From Bdellovibrionia bacterium (GTDB lineage: Bacteria; Bdellovibrionota; Bdellovibrionia; Bdellovibrionales; JAGQZY01), in NCBI GenBank assembly GCA_030424715.1, contig JAUHWH010000008.1, positions 79,665 through 143,664 on the forward strand: a DNA stretch of 64,000 bases. The letters run 5' to 3'. The notes under the pieces are model-generated. The model saw only the letters and a list, made by a program, of their open reading frames with translations, was not told where the DNA came from and did no database searches. A program made the position numbers and the translations under genes. Of the stretch, positions 45,645-53,646 are shown piece by piece. Within the stretch, counting starts at the first letter, position 1. Every line of letters begins with the position of its first letter.

Positions 45645-47361
45645 CAGAATCCTTCTTCTTGGGTGAGCGAATTTTAATTTTAAACTGTCCACTGTTGATT
45701 TCAAACAAGCCGCGGTCATCAACCGAAACGCCGCCATCGCTTTCTGGCTCCGCAACGTCTTCATCCGGACTTTCGATTGCAGAGATCGTCTGCTCCTCTT
45801 TGAAACTAAACTCTTTCATCTTGAATTGCTCGATGACATCGTCAAAAGACACCGACGGCTCCTCGTCTTCGTCGCGCGTCGCAGAGGAGATATCGATGGG
45901 CTCTAGGTCAGAAAACTGGGCCATCATAGCCGGGTCGGTTTCACTATCATCAATCTCGATACGTTTGAGCTCATCAACCAAGGGTAACACCTCGGGGGTG
46001 GCTGGCACTGTATTATCGACCGGCTTGGCCAAATCCACCGACAAGCAAAAACCTTGCTTCGCCACCGTTAATGCGTCACCAAACAACCAAGATGCATAGG
46101 CGATAATGCCATCGATGCCCTCCATCGACCCATCGGTTTGGGCGAGCAAAGACAAATCTGTGCCCGAAGGAAAGTGAGAGGTTCGAGTGTCGACATAGAT
46201 TAATTGAAAGGTGTCAGCCTGTTCAACCAGTTGAATCTGGATTTCCTTTTCGGTTTCAGTCTCGAGGGCTAGAACGGAGTTCCCGATCAGTCGCTTGATA
46301 AAATCACTCACATGCTGGGGAGAACAGGTCACGCTTGCTCCCTCTTCAACCTGAGTCTTTATTTTCACGCCAACTTTCGTCATTCGCTCCAGGTCTTCAC
46401 TTAACACCTCATCAAGAAAATCTCCGAAATCGTGAATGACCTGTATCTCGTCACTTGGATCAAGAACATCTGCGCTGACTTCTTCCTCTGGGAGAATCTG
46501 CTTTTTCAAGCGTGGTCGAATCAATGACAGGCTGAACAGAGAGCGGCGACGGATTGGCCCTAACGCGAAAAATAGCACAAGAACTGAAAGTGCCCCAGCT
46601 AGTAAAAAGTAAATAAAAAAGGAGCTGGCCAGGAAGGGGCGCACGGCCACCGAATGTTCACGAACCAACCAAAGCTGAGTCTTCGGAGAAAAAAGTCGCG
46701 TGACGACGAGACTCTGATCGTCTTGTTCAACAACAAGGGATGGCTTCTGTTCGTCATCCCCTAAGATATCGAGATTCGCGAGACTCTCTGACAAAGCCCC
46801 CGACACCTTTTCTCCGCCCGCATCCAACAGGACAAGAGGAGAGGTTTGATCTTGTAAAAAACCAAAAAAATCATCCGAGAGTCCAAACACCAAAAAACCA
46901 CTCTTCAATTGGTGGGAATCCGCTAAGGCGACAGGAGAGATAAAAATGGATTGCCCGGCGCTGTTTTTAGCCCAATGCCTCACATCGGTTCCAAGTTCGG
47001 CGAAGGGCAGTTCATTCACTTCGGCCAAGATGCCCGCTTTGTCTAGTGACCCTAGAACCTTCCACTTCAGGCTCCAGTCATCATTTTTCATATAAGCGTA
47101 TGCGAAATAGCGAGCCCCCAGACGCTTCAAGGTTTCAATGGTCGACTGGTCCAAGTACGAAACGGCAGATTCCATTTGGAGGAGCTTTTGCTCCAGACTC
47201 TGTCCAACCCAGGCCGAGACCTCCAGCGATCGATCCACTTCGTGCTGCACGGTCCGGTCACCATAGATCTGATGGCTTTTAAAACTGCCCAGCAGGCCGC
47301 TGACAAAGATACATATCGCGCATAGAAGCGCAATTCTTAGATTGAGTGTCATTCTTTCCAT
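45631..47361 (-). CDS. membrane sensor-like protein with degenerate kinase-like cytoplasmic part
   Basis: Two membrane helices (about 7-25, and about 247-271 SFFIYFLLAGALSVLVLFFA) bracket a periplasmic sensory domain of about 220 residues. The cytoplasmic part (about 300-445) resembles a weak HATPase-like fold (SDFIKRLIGNSVLALETETE ... IYVDTRTSHFPSGTDLSLL), with no H-box and no clear N/G boxes. An acidic tail of about 120 residues (SDLEPIDISSATRDEDEEPS) ends in RSPKKKDSDVNR. It looks like a receptor that has lost phosphotransfer. Coupled to the degenerate GGDEF gene by a 14-bp overlap. The start could also be the ATG at 47352. Confidence 0.65.
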   Translation of the reverse strand: MERMTLNLRIALLCAICIFVSGLLGSFKSHQIYGDRTVQHEVDRSLEVSAWVGQSLEQKLLQMESAVSYLDQSTIETLKRLGARYFAYAYMKNDDWSLKWKVLGSLDKAGILAEVNELPFAELGTDVRHWAKNSAGQSIFISPVALADSHQLKSGFLVFGLSDDFFGFLQDQTSPLVLLDAGGEKVSGALSESLANLDILGDDEQKPSLVVEQDDQSLVVTRLFSPKTQLWLVREHSVAVRPFLASSFFIYFLLAGALSVLVLFFALGPIRRRSLFSLSLIRPRLKKQILPEEEVSADVLDPSDEIQVIHDFGDFLDEVLSEDLERMTKVGVKIKTQVEEGASVTCSPQHVSDFIKRLIGNSVLALETETEKEIQIQLVEQADTFQLIYVDTRTSHFPSGTDLSLLAQTDGSMEGIDGIIAYASWLFGDALTVAKQGFCLSVDLAKPVDNTVPATPEVLPLVDELKRIEIDDSETDPAMMAQFSDLEPIDISSATRDEDEEPSVSFDDVIEQFKMKEFSFKEEQTISAIESPDEDVAEPESDGGVSVDDRGLFEINSGQFKIKIRSPKKKDSDVNR

Positions 47362-47447
47362 CCCTGGCTATGATTTGACAGGCCCAACTTTCATCGGGTT
47401 ACTCCCATTCTATCGATATCTGACACCAAGAATCAAGCATCGGTTAA

Positions 47448-47476
47448 TTGACAAACACCGGGCCCTGCCATTTTAT
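47448..47476 (+). promoter_or_regulatory. promoter abutting the nadB start (leaderless type)
   Basis: Perfect TTGACA, 17-bp spacer, TTTTAT (4/6), then 7 nt to the ATG at 47484. The track's TTG start at 47448 is the -35 box itself, so it cannot be the translated start if this promoter is used. Confidence 0.5.
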
Positions 47477-47483
47477 GCGGAGC

Positions 47484-49130
47484 ATGGTAACCTCCCAAAA
47501 GTCCTTAAACCAGCCTCAGCTCACTGAAGTCCTTATAATCGGTACTGGGGTGGCTGGTCTGGCTACAGCTTTAAAAATGGCGGAATTTAAAAACGTCACT
47601 CTCGTTGCCAAATGTGAAGCCCAAGGGACCAACAGCGCAATGGCCCAAGGTGGAATTGCCTCGGTTGTCGCAAGCGACGATGATTTTTCAAAACATATTG
47701 AAGACACCCTGTTAGCCGGTGACGGCCTGTGTGATCCCAAGGTCGTCGAGAAGGTTGTCAACTGTGGCCCCGATCGCATTGCGGAGCTTGAGCAATGGGG
47801 CGTGCTCTTTGACGGAGAAGAAAAACCGGAGCATCAAGATAAAAATTTAAATCGCGAAGGAGGCCATTCCCACCGACGCATCCTTCATGTGCAGGATCAT
47901 ACGGGTCTCGCCATCCACGAAAGCCTGATGAAATGCGTGCATGCCCATCCGAACATTCGGGTTTTAGAACACATGATTGCCATCGACCTGATCACTGAAC
48001 ATCAAAGTCAAAGCTTCAGCACCGGTGCTGACCGCTGCTTGGGAGCCCATTTTCTGGATATTAATAAACATGAGTTTGCCTCTCTGTTTGCCCAAGTGAC
48101 CATTCTGGCCACCGGCGGTGCTGGGAAAACCTACCTCTACACCTCTAATTGGGAAGGAGCCACTGGCGATGGAATAGCCATGGCCTATCGCGCTGGCTGT
48201 CGGATTGCCAATATGGAGTTCATGCAGTTTCACCCCACCTGCCTTTACCACCAAAAGGCTCGTAATTTCTTAATCTCTGAAGCTCTCCGTGGCGAAGGCG
48301 CCGAGCTAGTGAACCAAGACGGGGTCGCCTTCGCCTACGATTACGATGTTGCGGGACCACTGGCGCCTCGTGATCGAGTGGCTAGGGCCATCGATGCAGA
48401 AATGAAAAAGTCAGGCGCCGAATGCGTATACTTAGACATCAGGCACAAGGGTAAAGAGTTTATCTTGGCCCAATTTCCTTCGATCTACGACAAGTGCTTT
48501 TCTTTGGGTTTTGACATCAGCCAAGATCTTCTTCCCGTGGTGCCGGCCGCCCACTACCTTTGCGGTGGCGTGTTGACCGATGAGTTCGGCCAAACGGACC
48601 TGCGTGGCCTTTTTGCCGTGGGAGAATGCGCGAACACCGGGCTGCATGGCGCCAACCGTCTGGCTTCTAACTCATTACTTGAATGCCTGGCCTTCTCCCA
48701 TTTCGCCAGCGAGTTTGTGCGTGGCCACGACGATTTGTTTCCGACTCCGGAGCTCAAGCCCTGGCAACCCAGCCTGACCCTACACAAAGACAAAGATGAT
48801 GAGCTGATGCTCATCACCCATCTATGGGATGAAATTCGCACCTGCATGTGGAACTACGTAGGCATCGTCAGGTCCAACAAGCGTTTACAGCGGGCCTTGA
48901 CCCGAATCAAAAATATTGAAGCTGAGATTTCTGAGTACTATACAAATTTCGAGATTAACTCTGATATCATCGAACTCAGGAACTTAGCGACCGTGGCTCG
49001 CCTTACCGTGCAGTGTGCGATTCATCGCCAGTCCTCTGTCGGCACCCACTACAACGTTAACTCAGAAACGGCAAAGCCTGGAAGCGAGCCAGTTATCAAC
49101 GCCATTCTCCCCAACTCCCTCAACTCTTGA
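47484..49130 (+). CDS. nadB: L-aspartate oxidase
   Basis: First enzyme of NAD synthesis: FAD-dependent oxidation of L-aspartate to iminoaspartate. The FAD motif is LIIGTGVAGLATALKMAE near the N-terminus. SAMAQGGIASV, HSHRRILHVQDHTGLAIH, ATGGAGKTYLYTSN and the substrate Arg in APRDRVARAID are conserved. About 548 residues, normal length. The ATG at 47484 is chosen because of the promoter geometry; an ATG at 47475 is possible. No nadA or nadC is adjacent. Confidence 0.94.
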   Translation: MVTSQKSLNQPQLTEVLIIGTGVAGLATALKMAEFKNVTLVAKCEAQGTNSAMAQGGIASVVASDDDFSKHIEDTLLAGDGLCDPKVVEKVVNCGPDRIAELEQWGVLFDGEEKPEHQDKNLNREGGHSHRRILHVQDHTGLAIHESLMKCVHAHPNIRVLEHMIAIDLITEHQSQSFSTGADRCLGAHFLDINKHEFASLFAQVTILATGGAGKTYLYTSNWEGATGDGIAMAYRAGCRIANMEFMQFHPTCLYHQKARNFLISEALRGEGAELVNQDGVAFAYDYDVAGPLAPRDRVARAIDAEMKKSGAECVYLDIRHKGKEFILAQFPSIYDKCFSLGFDISQDLLPVVPAAHYLCGGVLTDEFGQTDLRGLFAVGECANTGLHGANRLASNSLLECLAFSHFASEFVRGHDDLFPTPELKPWQPSLTLHKDKDDELMLITHLWDEIRTCMWNYVGIVRSNKRLQRALTRIKNIEAEISEYYTNFEINSDIIELRNLATVARLTVQCAIHRQSSVGTHYNVNSETAKPGSEPVINAILPNSLNS

Positions 49131-49148
49131 TTTTTCTTGAAGTAGTCT

Positions 49149-49177
49149 TTGCGCAATAGCTCGCAAAACTCTATAAT
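49149..49177 (+). promoter_or_regulatory. promoter abutting the alpha/beta hydrolase start (leaderless type)
   Basis: TTGCGC (3/6), 17-bp spacer, perfect TATAAT, then 6 nt (TTTCCG) to the ATG at 49184. No Shine-Dalgarno sequence in the gap. Confidence 0.5.
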
Positions 49178-49183
49178 TTTCCG

Positions 49184-50038
49184 ATGAGCCACTATGAATC
49201 GCGAGAGTACGACATTGATGATCCTGAGCTGCCCAAGCTCTTTTTGCAGAGCTGGACAAACAAATCGGTGGAGCCCATCGGTTGCGTATTGATCACCCAT
49301 GGCATCGCCGAGCACTCCGATTGCTACCAGCATGTCGCCAAGGCATTGAGTGACCACGGCTGGTTTGTCTATGGCTGGGACTTACAAGGACACGGACGAT
49401 CGCAAGGCAAGCGTGGTTACATAAAAAATTTCACTGAGTATTCTCGTGACCTCGTATCACTTGTAAAAAAAATCAAACAAGATGAAACCAAGCCGACTCA
49501 CAACTTCCACCTGCTAGGCCACTCCATGGGAGGCCTGATCACTCTACAAAGCCTCTTGTCAGAGGGCGCCCCCCGAGTGCAATCAGCCATTCTCAGCAAT
49601 CCCGCTTTAAAGATTGCCGTTGAAGTTCCGAAGGTGAAAGAAATCGCAAGCCAGTGGCTGAACCAACTTTGGCCAACCATGACACTCAACAACGAAGTTC
49701 GCTACGACCGACTCAGTCGTGATCCCGAAATGGTACGCTCCTACAGCAAAGACCCCCTGCGACACAATAAAGTTTCAGCACCTCTGTTTTTAGGGATGAT
49801 GGAGGCGATGGAGTTCGTGCATCAAAACATTGAAAGACTAAAGCATCCCGTCTACTTTCAAATATCGGGACAAGATCAAATTGTGGACCCGCAAACCAGT
49901 CTCGACCTCTTCAAAGAAATTCCTGGTGAAAAAAAACTCGACTTATACCCTGATAGTTTTCATGAAATCTACAATGACATTAATAAACAAGAAGGTATTG
50001 ACGATCTCATTGCCTATTTAGGAGAATATAAAGCATGA
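49184..50038 (+). CDS. alpha/beta hydrolase (monoacylglycerol lipase-like)
   Basis: Serine hydrolase of the Hydrolase_4 / lysophospholipase family. Oxyanion strand VLITHGIAEHSDCY, then GWDLQGHGRSQG, the nucleophile elbow GHSMGG, a likely acid in SGQDQIVDP and catalytic His in PDSFHEIYND. All triad positions are present. 284 residues, no signal peptide, so cytoplasmic and probably acting on monoacylglycerol or lysophospholipid. Its stop overlaps the following lipoprotein start by 4 bp. Confidence 0.88.
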   Translation: MSHYESREYDIDDPELPKLFLQSWTNKSVEPIGCVLITHGIAEHSDCYQHVAKALSDHGWFVYGWDLQGHGRSQGKRGYIKNFTEYSRDLVSLVKKIKQDETKPTHNFHLLGHSMGGLITLQSLLSEGAPRVQSAILSNPALKIAVEVPKVKEIASQWLNQLWPTMTLNNEVRYDRLSRDPEMVRSYSKDPLRHNKVSAPLFLGMMEAMEFVHQNIERLKHPVYFQISGQDQIVDPQTSLDLFKEIPGEKKLDLYPDSFHEIYNDINKQEGIDDLIAYLGEYKA

Positions 50039-50607
50039 ACCGTCTTCTGATTATTTTACCCATTCTGATTTTTACAGCTTGCACGACACACCCCCACTCG
50101 GATGGGCGAGACCGCTACATTCAAGCCATCGAGAAACACTCGGCTGGAGACAAGCAATTCGCCGGTGTCTACGAAAACTTTGAATTTCGCGCTACCATTC
50201 TAACGACCGATGTTTCACGAACGGTCCACGAGCGCCTGAGCCATATTTACGATTGGAGCGAAGAAGAAAGTCAGCAGAAACTCGACGAAACCATGAGTGA
50301 GTTGCAAGAAAAGACTAAAATTTGGCTTAGCTTTTTTACTCCAGACAGTAAGAACGACAACCTTGCCAATAAAATTTCCATATGGAAGGTCTACCTTCAT
50401 GCCAACGGACAACGCTACGAGGGCCGGGCTTCGAAGGCTAACAAAAATTTTGAAGAGGCCAAGGTTCTCTTTCCATACCATTCACGATGGGCGACGCCCT
50501 ACTATGTGGAATTTGACGTTCCCACCTCGCAAATTGAAACCAGCTCTCTGAAACTGGTCATCACTGGGCCACTGGGGCGCCGTGAAGTGAAGTTTCCCAC
50601 TCACTAA
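50035..50607 (+). CDS. predicted lipoprotein co-translated with the hydrolase
   Basis: A lipoprotein signal with lipobox FTAC at residue 16 is followed by a His-rich stretch (TTHPHSDG). The rest (about 170 residues) has no recognised domain. A KVYLHANGQRYEGRASKANK segment and a terminal GPLGRREVKF look like a beta-rich fold. The ATGA overlap with the hydrolase gene implies a functional link. Envelope-located. Confidence 0.75.
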   Translation: MNRLLIILPILIFTACTTHPHSDGRDRYIQAIEKHSAGDKQFAGVYENFEFRATILTTDVSRTVHERLSHIYDWSEEESQQKLDETMSELQEKTKIWLSFFTPDSKNDNLANKISIWKVYLHANGQRYEGRASKANKNFEEAKVLFPYHSRWATPYYVEFDVPTSQIETSSLKLVITGPLGRREVKFPTH

Positions 50608-50667
50608 AATCACCCTGTACAGAATAACGTCTCTGGCGCTGTTTTTAAAAAAGTCGGGTCGGCGCAT

Positions 50668-53646
50668 TTAGTAAGACTCTTCATAGTACTGGCGAGAGAA
50701 TGGAAACACCGCCACCATCTTGATGGCTTTCTGCCACCCAAGGAGCTGCTTGAGACTCTGAGCGTATTCCTGCATTTGCAAAAAAGCTTTGTCTTTGAAG
50801 GCGGTGGAACCCGTCTTGTAATCGACGATCCAAAGCTGCTCGTCAACGACACCCCAAAGGTCAATACGCCTCTCCTTTGTCTGACCTTGGAGGTCCACCC
50901 GGTACCCCCACTCCACAAAGCCTTGATCGATGATGGCAGCAAAAGGCACTTCGTCATGATTTAGAATGAAGTCAATGGCTGCCGCCGTCTCCTCGTTGCG
51001 ATGAGGCAGCCAACGGCTCGCCAACCTCTTGGTGGTCTCGGGATCATGGTTTTTTAAAGTCTCAAAAATTCGATGCAGAACCACGCCCTCCCTTCGATTT
51101 TGCTGAGCCCCTTGGATCCCCAGCCAATTGCGTTCTTCGGTGCTCGCAGGTTCTGACTCCCCGGCTTCATTTGCAAAACGTGGCAGGGTCACGGCGAACG
51201 GGGGAACGATGTCCCCACTGGCCTCTCCCCATTTGATGGTCCGTGGCGCCACCTCTAAGAGCTCATCTCTTTGCAGATGAGACCAGGTTCGGCCGTCGAG
51301 AATCTGTTCAGTCGCGGCCGCCCAAGAGCGCCTGTCCACTTTACTATTCCAACTCATAAACAGCTTGTGCTTGGCTCGAGTCATCGCCACATAAAAAACA
51401 CGGTTCGCCTCTTCACTCTCTCGCCTTTTCATGTCGCGCAAGCAAAGAGGTTCCAGGACACCACCAGAGAATTGGCTTTGATCAACCAGGGGGAGCCTAA
51501 AACTCCAAAGTGCCCTTTCCGAATCTTTAGTGAAATCTTGAAATGTTGTCTCTTGCGGCTTTTTGTGAAGAAAAGGTAAAAAGACATATTCAAACTGCAA
51601 GCCCTTCGAGGCGTGAATGGTCATTAAGTGAATCTTGTTGGGCTCAACTGCTGAACTGGCATCCGCCCCATCGCCAAAATCATCGAGGCTGGAGGCCAAC
51701 GCGCCGTCATTGGCCAATCGCAAAAGACTGCCCCCGGGCTCCCGCGAGTTTTTTTCAATCAAATTGACTAACTTCCACAGGTTCGCCTCTCGACGACCTG
51801 TCGAATCAATTTGGTGACTGTAGTCGAACATCCCGAGCTGCAAGAGAAGTTTTCGAAAAACCCAGCCCACACCAAAAACATTTTTTTTAGCGAAGGCCTG
51901 CAAGAGAGCCTGCCCCGGTTGCTGTTGCTTATTATTTACAAAATAGTCTTTGAACAGAGGCCAAAAGTTTTCGCGCTGCTCGCCGATAATGCCTTTAATC
52001 GTAGAATCTGAAAGCGCCATCCAAGGACTTCTCATGATGAGAACCAAGCTTTTATCATCCCAGGGATTGATCAATATTTTTAAAAAGGCGATGGCATCAA
52101 GAATCTCTCGTCTTTTGAAGTAGTCAGAAGAAGCATGGGAAAGCACCGGAAACCCAAGCTTGGAAAGTTCTCTGTGCAGCTCGTCGATTTGGCCATGGGT
52201 TCGAGTTAAAATACAAATATCTTTTGGACTCACCCCTTGATCCATCAGCTCACCCAGCTGCTGACTGATCTGAAAGATCTCATTATCATCCTCTTCAGTG
52301 GTGTTTACCGACACAACAACAGCGGCCGAAGATTGGATGGGGTCTTGAGTGGCCTCCATCTCAGAGAAGCTCGCATCCAAAACTGGGAAGAATTGATTAA
52401 AAAAAGACAACAGATTTTCTTGCGATCGGTAGTTCTTTTGTAAAGATAAAACCTCAGCCCCTTGCTTTTGCATCGCTTGATGTTTTTCGAGAAACACCTC
52501 ACTGCGAGAACCACGGAACAAGTAAATCGACTGTTGCGGATCGCCAACGATATAACAAGAGCTTTCGCCAATCATTGGCTCAAGAATTTTTAATTGCAAA
52601 GGGCTCGTGTCTTGAAACTCATCGATAAACCAAGCATTCACATCCTCTGAAAACCGTCGCGTGATTTCGGGCTTTTCTCGACCAATGTGAAGTGAGTAAA
52701 ACTCTAGATCATCCGGCTCAAGCGCGGCTTCTGTGCGTTTTTTTTCAGTCAAACGATCCATGAACTGGGTCGCGAATTTTTCAAACTCTAAAAACGAAGC
52801 AATAACCTTGGGCCAATGTTCGGCGGCGTATTCTGGGTCAACCGCCCACTTTTTTAAATCTTTTAATGCTGTCGCCAACACATCATTTAAATCTTCGCTT
52901 AAGCCGGGGTTGTTTTTACTCTTGCGAGGCTTTTTTAAGGCGGACAATGTGACCTGCAATTTTTGACGTTTCTCTCCCCAAGGGGTCTTCTGAGAAAGGA
53001 TTTCCAGGAGACGATTTAGAGATGCAAAAAAATCGTCCCACGATTCCCCGGGGTCACATTGGGGCCCCTCGGAGACAACCTGCTGTAAGTCTTGCGCCGT
53101 CGGCTGTAAAAGATCTTGAATCAGAGATTCAAACTGCTGGGTGCTCCGAATGGGCGACGCTTGCTGTTCCCAGTAAATGGACTCATAAGCTTTTAAATTG
53201 TTGAGAAGACGGCGAAAATCAAAAACCTGCAGCAGGGGCCACTGTTGACTGTCGGCAATCATCTCTCGCAAAATTTGTTTGCGCCAAAAGTCCGCCTGAC
53301 TGCGATCAACAATTTTGAACTGACTAGGCAAGCCCATGCTGTATCCGTATCGACTTAAAAAAATGTTCAACAAACCGTGCATGGTCGTGATGTGCAAAAA
53401 ACTAGTGGACTGTACAAACTCAAGGGCTTCTGGTTTTTCCTCAAGACAGTAAACTAAGAGCCTTTGCTTTAGCTCTTGCGTGGCCTTACGAGTGAAAGTG
53501 GTGAGAACCGTCTTGGGCCATTGGCCCATCTCAGCGTGATAATCTAAGGCTTGGGTGATCACCTCGCGAGTGAGGTTCCAAGTTTTTCCCGCACCGGCAC
53601 CGGCCCGCACGAACTTCTTTATTGGCTTAAAGCTGGGTTCCGACAT
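50668..53646 (-). CDS. addA: AddA-like helicase-nuclease
   Basis: Helicase and nuclease subunit for processing double-strand breaks. UvrD-family motifs are in order: Walker A AGAGAGKT (residues 15-22), DEFQDTSPLQ, GDPQQSIYLFRGS, NYRSQENL, TIHASKGLQFEYVF and VAMTRAKHKLFMSW. The C-terminal PD-(D/E)XK nuclease is visible as RRIDLWGVVDEQLWIVDYKTGS. At about 992 residues it is somewhat shorter than B. subtilis AddA. The track start is a TTG; the ATG at 53646 is preferred, with 28 bp of overlap with addB. Confidence 0.9.
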   Translation of the reverse strand: MSEPSFKPIKKFVRAGAGAGKTWNLTREVITQALDYHAEMGQWPKTVLTTFTRKATQELKQRLLVYCLEEKPEALEFVQSTSFLHITTMHGLLNIFLSRYGYSMGLPSQFKIVDRSQADFWRKQILREMIADSQQWPLLQVFDFRRLLNNLKAYESIYWEQQASPIRSTQQFESLIQDLLQPTAQDLQQVVSEGPQCDPGESWDDFFASLNRLLEILSQKTPWGEKRQKLQVTLSALKKPRKSKNNPGLSEDLNDVLATALKDLKKWAVDPEYAAEHWPKVIASFLEFEKFATQFMDRLTEKKRTEAALEPDDLEFYSLHIGREKPEITRRFSEDVNAWFIDEFQDTSPLQLKILEPMIGESSCYIVGDPQQSIYLFRGSRSEVFLEKHQAMQKQGAEVLSLQKNYRSQENLLSFFNQFFPVLDASFSEMEATQDPIQSSAAVVVSVNTTEEDDNEIFQISQQLGELMDQGVSPKDICILTRTHGQIDELHRELSKLGFPVLSHASSDYFKRREILDAIAFLKILINPWDDKSLVLIMRSPWMALSDSTIKGIIGEQRENFWPLFKDYFVNNKQQQPGQALLQAFAKKNVFGVGWVFRKLLLQLGMFDYSHQIDSTGRREANLWKLVNLIEKNSREPGGSLLRLANDGALASSLDDFGDGADASSAVEPNKIHLMTIHASKGLQFEYVFLPFLHKKPQETTFQDFTKDSERALWSFRLPLVDQSQFSGGVLEPLCLRDMKRRESEEANRVFYVAMTRAKHKLFMSWNSKVDRRSWAAATEQILDGRTWSHLQRDELLEVAPRTIKWGEASGDIVPPFAVTLPRFANEAGESEPASTEERNWLGIQGAQQNRREGVVLHRIFETLKNHDPETTKRLASRWLPHRNEETAAAIDFILNHDEVPFAAIIDQGFVEWGYRVDLQGQTKERRIDLWGVVDEQLWIVDYKTGSTAFKDKAFLQMQEYAQSLKQLLGWQKAIKMVAVFPFSRQYYEESY

